Below are positions 28,526-35,709 of a stretch of DNA of 36,858 nt, in pieces. The notes beneath the pieces are model-generated. The model had not been told where the DNA came from. It saw nothing but the letters and a program-made list of their open reading frames with translations, and did no database searches. Position 1 is the first letter of the stretch. Each line of letters begins with the position of its first letter. The stretch lies in contig JAGAJY010000258.1 in NCBI GenBank assembly GCA_017848125.1, positions 1-36,858 of the forward strand, read 5' to 3'. Made by a program: the position numbers and the translations under genes. This stretch comes from Oscillospiraceae bacterium (GTDB lineage Bacteria; Bacillota; Clostridia; Oscillospirales; Ruminococcaceae).

Positions 28526-30835
28526 TCAGGCAAATTTCTTCTTGTTTTCCGCATAAAGCTCCTCAAAATCCGCAACGCTCATAGGCTTTGCAAAGTAGTA
28601 GCCCTGGAACATATCACAGCCCATTTCCGTAAGGAAACGAACCTGTTCGGCATTCTCAACGCCCTCTGTGATAACAGGCATACCAAGCTGTCTGGACAAA
28701 GAGATTATCATCTGGAGGATCTTTCTGCTTCGGTCCTCGTCCTCAGCCTTTTTAAGGAATGCCATATCAATTTTAAGCACGTCAACGTGAATATCCTTGA
28801 GCATATTGAGGGAAGAATATCCGCTTCCGAAATCGTCCATTTCAACGGTAAAGCCCGTTTTTCTCAGCCTTGAAATAAGGTCAAGCTGACGGTTGAAGTC
28901 CATTACAACGGCTGTTTCGGTTATCTCAAGCTTGAGATATTTGGGGTCTATCTCGTATTTATCTATCAGATCGGTAAACACCTGATAAATGTTCAGAAAA
29001 TAGAAGTCTCTGGGAGAGATATTGACCGAAATATACAGGTCGTCCCTGCCCTCCGCCTTCCATTTGCGGAGCTGTTTGCAGGCGGTTTCCCAGATGTAGC
29101 GGTCCACGTCGGAAATAAGACCGTTCTTTTCAAACACGGGAATGAAGTCGCCTGGCATTATCTGACCCTTTACAGGATGCATCCAGCGGACAAGCGCTTC
29201 GCCGCCCAGCAGTCTGCCCTCTGAGGACATCTGGGGCTGAAGATACATTTTGAACTGATTTTCCCTTATGGCCTTGTCAAGGTCGGCAATAAGCTCCTGC
29301 TCGTACATAATGTTGTCTCTGAGGGTATCGTCGTAATAGGATACACGCTTGTGGTAATCGCCCTTTATCTTGTTTATAGCCATTCTCGCCCTGTCGCACA
29401 TTCCCGCTACAGTGAGACTGCGGTCGTGGATAGTATAAACTCCTATATAGTTTATCATCTGGAAGGCTGCCTGAGGGTTTCCTATGCAGGCAAATACCTT
29501 CTGAGCCGCATCGGTAAACTGCTGCTCGTTGAATTTATCCTTTTGCATAAGAATACCGAAATTATCGTTTCCGAGACGTCCGAACACAAGAGAATCCTTC
29601 ATATTGCTCTTGATTATTGCGGCAAAGGTGGTGAGCACCTTATCACCGAAGGCTGTACCGAAAAAGTCGTTTATCATCTTGAAATCCTTGATATCGGTGC
29701 ATATGAGGATAAGCTCCGAATCGGGATTTTCGTTAATATACTGACGGCATTTGGAGCAGAAAAACTCCTTGTTGTAAAGACCTGTCAGGGAATCGTGGGT
29801 AGCGATATACCGCTCACGGAGCATTTTGCGGTAATCATCGGTAGTATCGGTGATTATGAAATATCCGCCCAGATGCCGCTCCCTTACATCAGTCAGACGC
29901 TGGAGCTGGATTTTGAGAATAAGCTCCTCCTCACCTCGTTTAAAGGTTTTTGTCTTAACAAAATCGCTGGGATTTTCACTATACTGATCGTGACACCATT
30001 CGGCAAAAGTAACGCCGTCGGAATCCACCGGCTGAGAGTCTCCCTTGATAAATTCCTCTGCCGTATTGTTGCAGAAAAGCTCATTGCCCTCTATATCAAG
30101 CACATAAAGCCCCAATGATATTTCCTGAGATACCTGCACAAGGGTTTTGGACACAAGCCTCTGAGGTGTATAGACAAGGGCGCAGTAGTAAATACATATG
30201 CCCTCCACGATATATCCCAGCACGGACAGGTCTATGGCTGACTTCATCATAAGTGCGTTCAGTATCATAAGTATCGTCAGGACTATGGCTATAAGCAGAT
30301 ATTTCCTGCGGTAAAAAACGGGTGACTTGAATGCCCTGTAATACATATTGACTGAGCTGAGAACAGCAAGAAACAGCACTATGGCGTAGTGTATGTAAAA
30401 CAGCATTTTCGTTTCCAGGTTAAAATACAGCTCATTGCCGAAAAGTATCGTTTCCTGTACGGTAAACAGATGTTCAAGAAATACGTTTGCTATGATGGAT
30501 ATGCTGTCAAGCCCCAGCAGAACATACATAGGCTTTGACTTTATCATCTTTTCAAACTCTGCGCCCTTGCCCATAAAATGAGTGGAGAATTTGAAAAGGC
30601 AGTAGAGCATCCAGTCGGCAATAGAAAAATAAACGCTGTAGCAAATCATTACTACAGTTTTATTTGACGAGATAAGGGATATGAAATTTGACAAAACTAT
30701 TATCAGTCCGAAAACAAGGACCTTGCGTACTATACCCGCAAGCTCGGGCTTATTCTTTTCTCTGCACGATTTCACTATAAATACGCAGAACAGCGCCATT
30801 GCGGCGATCATTGAGGTCGCTAACAGCAGTTTCAT
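28526..30835 (-). CDS. 7TM-PAS-like-GGDEF(degenerate)-EAL protein, probable c-di-GMP phosphodiesterase
   Basis: The 769-residue protein starts with about seven membrane segments (residues 1-222), like the N-terminal 7TM sensor of some histidine kinases. A PAS-like region follows (about 232-335), then a GGDEF domain (about 340-500) and an EAL domain (about 515-765). The GGDEF site reads LGNDNF (421-426), so cyclase activity is unlikely. The EAL domain keeps EAL at 546-548, the asparagine in YISVNIS, LEITET, MDDFGSGYSS, LKIDM, ITEGVE and the glutamine in DMFQGYYF. All metal-binding and catalytic positions therefore look intact, and hydrolysis of c-di-GMP to pGpG is expected. Degenerate GGDEF domains often bind GTP to regulate the EAL domain. 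It has a consensus promoter and its own terminator. Confidence 0.93.
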   Translation of the reverse strand: MKLLLATSMIAAMALFCVFIVKSCREKNKPELAGIVRKVLVFGLIIVLSNFISLISSNKTVVMICYSVYFSIADWMLYCLFKFSTHFMGKGAEFEKMIKSKPMYVLLGLDSISIIANVFLEHLFTVQETILFGNELYFNLETKMLFYIHYAIVLFLAVLSSVNMYYRAFKSPVFYRRKYLLIAIVLTILMILNALMMKSAIDLSVLGYIVEGICIYYCALVYTPQRLVSKTLVQVSQEISLGLYVLDIEGNELFCNNTAEEFIKGDSQPVDSDGVTFAEWCHDQYSENPSDFVKTKTFKRGEEELILKIQLQRLTDVRERHLGGYFIITDTTDDYRKMLRERYIATHDSLTGLYNKEFFCSKCRQYINENPDSELILICTDIKDFKMINDFFGTAFGDKVLTTFAAIIKSNMKDSLVFGRLGNDNFGILMQKDKFNEQQFTDAAQKVFACIGNPQAAFQMINYIGVYTIHDRSLTVAGMCDRARMAINKIKGDYHKRVSYYDDTLRDNIMYEQELIADLDKAIRENQFKMYLQPQMSSEGRLLGGEALVRWMHPVKGQIMPGDFIPVFEKNGLISDVDRYIWETACKQLRKWKAEGRDDLYISVNISPRDFYFLNIYQVFTDLIDKYEIDPKYLKLEITETAVVMDFNRQLDLISRLRKTGFTVEMDDFGSGYSSLNMLKDIHVDVLKIDMAFLKKAEDEDRSRKILQMIISLSRQLGMPVITEGVENAEQVRFLTEMGCDMFQGYYFAKPMSVADFEELYAENKKKFA

Positions 30836-30885
30836 TATATCATCCTTTAATATTTATTAAGGTAAAGTCATACAGTTATATAAAT

Positions 30886-30914
30886 ATTATAACATATTTA
30901 TATAAGCTTGTCAA
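30886..30914 (-). promoter_or_regulatory. Consensus sigma-A promoter of the GGDEF-EAL gene
   Basis: On the minus strand, TTGACA (30914-30909), a 17-nt spacer and TATAAT (30891-30886) match consensus exactly, about 50 nt upstream of the ATG. Confidence 0.85.
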
Positions 30915-30925
30915 TAAACTTTCCC

Positions 30926-30970
30926 AAAAACAGGCAGACCCGACGATGTTTATTTTTCATCGGGTCTGCC
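30926..30970 (-). terminator. Terminator of the PAS-GGDEF gene
   Basis: GGCAGACCCGA (30933-30943) and TCGGGTCTGCC (30960-30970) form an 11-bp stem. On the minus strand the tail is TGTTTTTGGG. It separates this gene from the promoter of the GGDEF-EAL gene. Confidence 0.88.
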
Positions 30971-30984
30971 TCGCAAAAATCATA

Positions 30985-32283
30985 TCACTCTGCAAATACA
31001 TACATATTTTTTCCGCTTCGTTTAGCTGTATATAAAGCGGAGTCCGCCTTGGAATAAAGCCCGTCAAGGTCGTTTCCGTCCTTGGGATATACGCCTATGC
31101 CGATACTGCCGCCCAGCTTTACCTTAGGATAATCCGCTGCTGTATTCCGAACAGTATCAAGTATTTCACAAGCCTTTTTCTCAACTGTTTCCCTGTCGGG
31201 AGCATTCCTCATAAGGGCAAAGAATTCGTCTCCGCCGATCCTGCCCACAACGTCGCTTTCGGAAAAAATTTCTTTAAGCCCCTTGGCAAGCTTTATCAGA
31301 AAATCATCGCCTGCCTGATGACCGAGAGTGTCGTTAAGGCTCTTGAAATTGTCTATATCAAGCATAAACAATGCGTGATGTCTGTCTTTTTCGTTTTCAA
31401 GAATGTTCTTTATACATTCCATAGCTGTTTCACGGTTCAGGAGCTGAGTCATCGAATCAAGCCTTGCCGCCGCTTCAAGACGCTTCTGAGCCTGCTTTAT
31501 TCCGTTTATATCCTTGGCGGACAGCATTACGCACAAATGTCCGCTGTCTGCGTCGGTAAGAAAATTAAGCTCGTTCTTTACCCATCGTGAGGAATTGTCG
31601 GATAATCTTCTTTCGTACTTGAAGGAAACGGTTCTTCTGCCGCTTGAATAGATCTCGTGAAGCGCCTCTGCGGTAAAATTACGGTAGAATTCAGCCGCCT
31701 TACAGCTTTTGTCAACTATTGATTCAACTGCAAACCTTGCCATATCATCTACTGTAGTACATTCCTGCAAAGTGCCGCCCGAAATATCCTTTCGGCGCTG
31801 GCTTATAACACGCCAGCTGTCTGCGTCTATGTAGCATACGGCATATGTATCCTCGGGAAGCTCAAACAGATATCTGAGCTCGCTCTGATAACGCTGACGT
31901 GCAAGGTATTCTGTGGTTATATCCCTTGTGATACCCAGAAGCCCTATGACCTGACCCTTGCTGTCACGGAGAATGTATTTTGATGTAGAGCCGTATCTCG
32001 CATTTCCGTTATCGTCGCATATAGGCTCTATATAGTCGATAAGATCCTGTCCGCCATCAAGCAGCCTGTGGTCATCGGCAATATATCGCTTGGCAAGAGT
32101 TTCATTTTCAAATATTTCCAGATCTGTACGCCCGATTATTTCCGAGAGGGAGCTTTTTCCGGCCATTTTTATAAAAGGCAATGAAGCGGCGTGATAAACC
32201 GAATTTATGTCCTTCAAAAACAGCAGATCCGTCGAATTGTTCACAATAACCTCAAATGCGGCTTTCATAAGCCTTACTTCCAT
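30985..32283 (-). CDS. PAS-GGDEF diguanylate cyclase
   Basis: The start is set at ATG 32283, 7 nt after AGGTGG. A GTG two codons earlier overlaps the SD. The 432-residue protein has no membrane segment. A PAS domain covers about 8-125 (DLLFLKDINSVYHAASLPFI, ending GLLGITRDITTEYLARQRY), a second PAS-like region about 130-268, and the GGDEF domain about 270-432. The active loop is intact (GRIGGDEFFALM), and LDIDNFKSLNDTLGHQAGD and YTAKRSGKN complete the fold, so it should make c-di-GMP. The I-site position reads SxxD, not RxxD. It is cytosolic, so the PAS domains probably sense a diffusible ligand or redox state. It lies upstream of a terminator and next to the phosphodiesterase gene, suggesting opposed control of one c-di-GMP pool. 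Confidence 0.93.
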   Translation of the reverse strand: MEVRLMKAAFEVIVNNSTDLLFLKDINSVYHAASLPFIKMAGKSSLSEIIGRTDLEIFENETLAKRYIADDHRLLDGGQDLIDYIEPICDDNGNARYGSTSKYILRDSKGQVIGLLGITRDITTEYLARQRYQSELRYLFELPEDTYAVCYIDADSWRVISQRRKDISGGTLQECTTVDDMARFAVESIVDKSCKAAEFYRNFTAEALHEIYSSGRRTVSFKYERRLSDNSSRWVKNELNFLTDADSGHLCVMLSAKDINGIKQAQKRLEAAARLDSMTQLLNRETAMECIKNILENEKDRHHALFMLDIDNFKSLNDTLGHQAGDDFLIKLAKGLKEIFSESDVVGRIGGDEFFALMRNAPDRETVEKKACEILDTVRNTAADYPKVKLGGSIGIGVYPKDGNDLDGLYSKADSALYTAKRSGKNMYVFAE

Positions 32284-32330
32284 TATCACACCACCTTGTT
32301 ATTAAAATACTCTATAGCTTATTTTATAAA

Positions 32331-33245
32331 TTATTCCTCGGAAGAATTATTCTCCTCTGCCGTCTCTGTTACTGTAACAACAGGGGGAGCTGCTACGGGA
32401 ACTGACTTTGTATTACCGCCGCTCTGCTCCATACTGCTTATTATCTCGGAAATGTCTATGAGCATTGAGCTGCTGTCGCCGCCTGCCACAGCAGGAAGCT
32501 TGCCGTCCCACTTGTCTATGTACTCCATAGCTATCATCTGAGGAGTTATCTGCTCGGATTTAAGACGGTATGCCTCGGCTTCTGCCTGCGCCTGCTCAAT
32601 GGTCTGCTGAGCCTCGACCTTTATCCTCTGGAGATCCTGCTCCGCTTTCAGAGCGTTCTGCTGGGCAGTCTGCTTTGCTTCAATAGCGGCATTGTACTCG
32701 TCGGTAAACTCAAAGGTGATGATATTGAATATCTCCAGCTCAAGACCATAGCTGCTTATCTTATTGTGCAGAAGCTCCTTCATCTGGTCGCTTATGGTCT
32801 GTCTTTCGGTTATAAGCTGTTCTGCGGTGTATTTTGCGGTAACAGCCTTTACACATTCCTGAATTGCGGGGCTGATGATAATCTCCTCATAGGAAGGACC
32901 TATTTCCTTGTATATCTGCGCCGAAGCCTCGTTGCGGACACGGTAGTTAAGGGCGATGGTGCTGGAGACCGTCTGGAGATCCTTTGAGGCAGATGAACAG
33001 TCAACCTCGGCTTTGAGCACTCTGTTGTCTATCTGCACCACCTGCTGGATAAAGGGTATCTTGAAATGCAGACCTTCGCTGAGGACTGTTTCGGAAACGT
33101 CTCCGAAGGTGAGCACAACTCCCGAATGTCCTGCGGATACGGCGGTAAAGGAATTGAGTGCCGTGATTATAACAGCCGCCGCCGCAATTATTCCGCCAAC
33201 GACCTTGCCTGTTTTTTTAGCGTTTACATCAATTGTTTCAGCCAT
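32331..33245 (-). CDS. SPFH/Band 7 (prohibitin-like) membrane protein
   Basis: The 304-residue protein has one N-terminal membrane segment (about 15-33) and an SPFH domain (about 34-200). Landmarks are AGHSGVVLTFGDVSETVLSEGLHF, KIPFIQQVVQIDNR, TIALNYRV, a central AVTAKYTAEQLITER and FTDEYNAAIEAKQTAQQNAL. A long Ala/Gln/Glu-rich coiled coil at about 190-240 comes before a low-complexity acidic tail. SPFH proteins assemble into ring-shaped cages on membranes and organise microdomains or regulate proteases such as FtsH. No NfeD or protease gene is adjacent. The SD AAGGAG is 12 nt from the ATG, a long gap. It is probably in one transcript with the 54-aa gene and ricT. Confidence 0.9.
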   Translation of the reverse strand: MAETIDVNAKKTGKVVGGIIAAAAVIITALNSFTAVSAGHSGVVLTFGDVSETVLSEGLHFKIPFIQQVVQIDNRVLKAEVDCSSASKDLQTVSSTIALNYRVRNEASAQIYKEIGPSYEEIIISPAIQECVKAVTAKYTAEQLITERQTISDQMKELLHNKISSYGLELEIFNIITFEFTDEYNAAIEAKQTAQQNALKAEQDLQRIKVEAQQTIEQAQAEAEAYRLKSEQITPQMIAMEYIDKWDGKLPAVAGGDSSSMLIDISEIISSMEQSGGNTKSVPVAAPPVVTVTETAEENNSSEE

Positions 33246-33279
33246 ATGAAATCATTTCTCCTTAAAAATATGCTGCTAT

Positions 33280-33444
33280 TCAGAAAGGCAGCTCGTCGCT
33301 GTCCCTGAAAGTTACACAGCGATTGTTTTCCTTTACGTTAAGAGCGGCTTCTACTATCATAAGAACCACATTTGCTATTGTAACGCAGAATGTGATGATA
33401 AGAAGTATCTCTCTTGCAACCTTTATTCCCTTGTGTGCTTTCAT
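33280..33444 (-). CDS. 54-residue single-pass membrane protein
   Basis: The start is ATG 33444, with AAGGA 9 nt upstream. The frame continues to 33588, but that part is antisense to ricT. The product has a basic N-terminus (MKAHKGIKVAREI), one membrane helix at about 13-33 (ending NVVLMIVEAALNV) and a polar tail KENNRCVTFRDSDELPF. No family recognised. It fits between ricT (35 bp) and the SPFH gene (35 bp) on the same strand with a proper SD, so I take it as real. It could be a partner of the SPFH complex, but only position suggests this. Confidence 0.65.
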   Translation of the reverse strand: MKAHKGIKVAREILLIITFCVTIANVVLMIVEAALNVKENNRCVTFRDSDELPF

Positions 33445-33478
33445 AATATCAGTTCCTTTCTTTATTGGTTTTCTGAGT

Positions 33479-34345
33479 TTATTTATCTTCAAGCTTTTTA
33501 AGGGCACGCATTTCGTCCCTGTCCATACGCACCTTGCCGTCCTTGATAACGGTAACATCGTCCTTGCTGACGGTAACAGCAGGCTCATCGGACTTTTCGG
33601 GCTTTACCCTCAGCTTGCCTGTGATAAGATTTACTTCCTCAACATAGCCCTTAAATTCGGGGGTCTTTACATATGCGCCTACCTTAGGCGTTGTGCGGAA
33701 GGCTTCCTCGTAGAAATCCTGCTCGTATTTCAGACAGCACATAAGTCTGCCGCAGGTACCCGATATTTTGGTTGGATTAAGGGAAAGCCCCTGCTCCTTA
33801 GCCATCTTAATGGAAACGGGCTGAAATTCGCCAAGGAAGGTCTTGCAGCAGAAGGGTCTGCCGCATACGCCAAGTCCCCCAAGCATTTTCGCTTCGTCTC
33901 TGACACCTATCTGTCTCAGCTCTATTCTTGTGCGGAATACCGAGGCGAGATCCTTTACAAGCTCTCTGAAATCCACACGGTTATCTGCTGTGAAATAAAA
34001 CAGCAGTTTATTGTTGTCAAAGGTGCACTCCACATCTACAAGCTTCATATCAAGCTTATGTGCGGCGATCTTTTCCTGACAGATACGGGCGGCGTTTTCT
34101 TCCTTGAGCTTATTCTGCTCTACTGTTTTAAGGTCTTTTTCAGTTGCGGGGCGGATAATTTCTTTAAGGGGAGGGACTATTTTATCGTCCTCCACCATAC
34201 GGTTTTCCATTACCACCGTTCCGCATTCCACTCCTCTGGCAGTTTCAACAATTACCTTGCCGCCTGATTTAAGGGTGGATTTTCCGGGAGAGAAGTAATA
34301 CACCTTTCCCGATTCTTTGAATCTAACTCCGATTATTTCAGTCAT
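33479..34345 (-). CDS. ricT: RicT/YaaT, PSP1-domain protein
   Basis: The 288-residue protein has the PSP1 domain with two cysteine motifs, GVCGRPFCC and GTCGRLMCCLKYE. In Bacillus subtilis RicT these help hold [4Fe-4S] clusters in the RicA-RicF-RicT (Y-) complex. That complex stimulates RNase Y processing and affects the sporulation, biofilm and competence phosphorelay. N-terminal landmarks are GVRFKESGKVYYFSPG and ARGVECGTVV. The C-terminal 30 residues are lysine- and aspartate-rich. Gene order darA-holB-ricT is that of Bacillus yaaQ-holB-yaaT, which supports the name. It starts 27 bp after the holB stop with AAAGGGAA as SD. Confidence 0.95.
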   Translation of the reverse strand: MTEIIGVRFKESGKVYYFSPGKSTLKSGGKVIVETARGVECGTVVMENRMVEDDKIVPPLKEIIRPATEKDLKTVEQNKLKEENAARICQEKIAAHKLDMKLVDVECTFDNNKLLFYFTADNRVDFRELVKDLASVFRTRIELRQIGVRDEAKMLGGLGVCGRPFCCKTFLGEFQPVSIKMAKEQGLSLNPTKISGTCGRLMCCLKYEQDFYEEAFRTTPKVGAYVKTPEFKGYVEEVNLITGKLRVKPEKSDEPAVTVSKDDVTVIKDGKVRMDRDEMRALKKLEDK

Positions 34346-34372
34346 TATTTATATAAATTCCCTTTCATTTAG

Positions 34373-35335
34373 TCATCTGCACAGCTTTCCTGCCAGTACA
34401 GCCGCCGCTCCCTGCGCATTGCAGTTTCTTGTACAGCGGTAGGACGCTTCGCATACTGCGTCATACATAGCAAGTATCCTTGCGGTGGAAAAACGCTCGG
34501 CAAGCCTGTTTGACGCTGCTGCGGTACAGCCTGCGCCGCCCTTGCCGCCGTTTCTTATAACAGCTCCGTCCCTGACCGAACGGGCAAGCATTTCAAGGGC
34601 ATAGCGCATTTCCTCTCTTTTGGAAGAAACCGAGCCTAAAATATGCGCAAGAGCGTATTCATCACGGGCAACAATTGCGTCCATAGCCTTTGTCACCGCT
34701 TCCGCCGCTGCTGTAAGCTCGCCGCTTCCCTCAAGAAAATCTCTGCATCTGCCGATATTTCCGCCGAAAAGCGACACTGCTCTGTCGATCTCCTCCTCGG
34801 AATACTTTCCCATATCCGAAAGGGCTTCACGGCAGGAGGATATATCCGCCTCGTGCAGCTCTATGGTCATTGAGCGGGATATGAGCGTTGACAGAAAGCT
34901 GTTTCTGTTTACGGCGGTGAATATGAAATACGCCGCTTCGGGAGGGTCCTCGGTGACCTTCAGCATTGCATTCTGGCAGGCGTCGCTCCAGCCCTCGCAG
35001 TCGGAAAGGAGATACACCTTCCTGTCGCAGTCATTGGGAGAAATGCAGCTGTCGGCAACCACCTTTTCACGGATAACGTCAACCGAGTAATTCACCCTGC
35101 CTTCACGGTCAACCTCGATAAAATCGGGGTGCTGACCTCGGAGAATACGGCTGCACTGGCGGCATTCTCCGCAGGCATTGTGATTGTCGCAGAGAAGCTG
35201 CATGGCTATGTAACGTGCAAAGGTCTTTTTCCCTGTGCCCTTTTCTCCTGTGATTATGTAGGAATGGACAAACCTCCCCGTTTTGCTCATGGCTTCAAAG
35301 GGACGGCAGGCGTTTTCTTTGGAATAGAGCTTCAT
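34373..35335 (-). CDS. holB: DNA polymerase III subunit delta'
   Basis: The ATG at 35335 shares one base with the darA stop (TGATG), indicating coupled translation. A GTG one codon earlier is less likely. The 320-residue protein is a clamp-loader AAA+ subunit. It has SYIITGEKGTGKKTFARYIA as a near-standard Walker A, a zinc-binding set in CDNHNACGECRQC, a QNAMLKVTEDPPEAAYFIF segment and LISRSMTIEL, where the usual SRC sensor reads SRS. It is part of the complex that loads the sliding clamp on DNA. Gene context between darA and ricT is the standard Firmicute order. The overall divergence is normal for this subunit. Confidence 0.93.
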   Translation of the reverse strand: MKLYSKENACRPFEAMSKTGRFVHSYIITGEKGTGKKTFARYIAMQLLCDNHNACGECRQCSRILRGQHPDFIEVDREGRVNYSVDVIREKVVADSCISPNDCDRKVYLLSDCEGWSDACQNAMLKVTEDPPEAAYFIFTAVNRNSFLSTLISRSMTIELHEADISSCREALSDMGKYSEEEIDRAVSLFGGNIGRCRDFLEGSGELTAAAEAVTKAMDAIVARDEYALAHILGSVSSKREEMRYALEMLARSVRDGAVIRNGGKGGAGCTAAASNRLAERFSTARILAMYDAVCEASYRCTRNCNAQGAAAVLAGKLCR

Positions 35336-35658
35336 CACAGCTTTTCAAAGCGCTCTATATCGGTCACGAATATAGTTGCGCCGCCGACCGATACCTCTAC
35401 GGGGTAAGAGCCTGAGGTGTCCGACCTGCCTGTTGCGGCAGAGGGAACAAACTGCTTTCTCTTTCTGGAGCACTCCCTTATAACGTCAATAGCCGCATCA
35501 ACACGCTGTTCCTCTACGCATATGAGAAAGGTGGTGTTTCCAGACATCAGGAAGCCGCCTGTGGAGGCAAGCTTTGTTGCAGAAAAGCCCTGCTTTGTAA
35601 GCTCGGTGGAAACTGCGTGGCTGTCGTCATTGTTGATAACCGCATATATCAGCTTCAT
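35335..35658 (-). CDS. darA: Cyclic di-AMP receptor DarA/PstA (YaaQ family)
   Basis: The ATG at 35658 is 9 nt after AAGGA. A TTG three codons earlier is less well placed. The 107-residue protein is a PII-like trimeric signal protein with the family opening MKLIYAVINNDDSHAVSTEL, TKLASTGGFLMSGNTTFLI and RVDAAIDVIRECS. The C-terminus is GATIFVTDIERFEKL. DarA binds c-di-AMP between subunits, and its downstream target is not firmly known. Its gene overlaps holB by one base. In Bacillus yaaR stands between them and is missing here. Confidence 0.95.
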   Translation of the reverse strand: MKLIYAVINNDDSHAVSTELTKQGFSATKLASTGGFLMSGNTTFLICVEEQRVDAAIDVIRECSRKRKQFVPSAATGRSDTSGSYPVEVSVGGATIFVTDIERFEKL

Positions 35659-35709
35659 AAATATCAATTCCTTAATTTATATAATGGTACAGAATCACGT
35701 CTGCACTTT

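Noticed and set aside
29351-30118. 255-codon plus-strand frame opposite the GGDEF-EAL gene
   Set aside because: Antisense to well-conserved GGDEF and PAS-like coding sequence, with no SD.
33323-34267. 314-codon plus-strand frame opposite ricT
   Set aside because: Shadow of ricT. The minus strand carries the two cysteine motifs and the conserved gene order.
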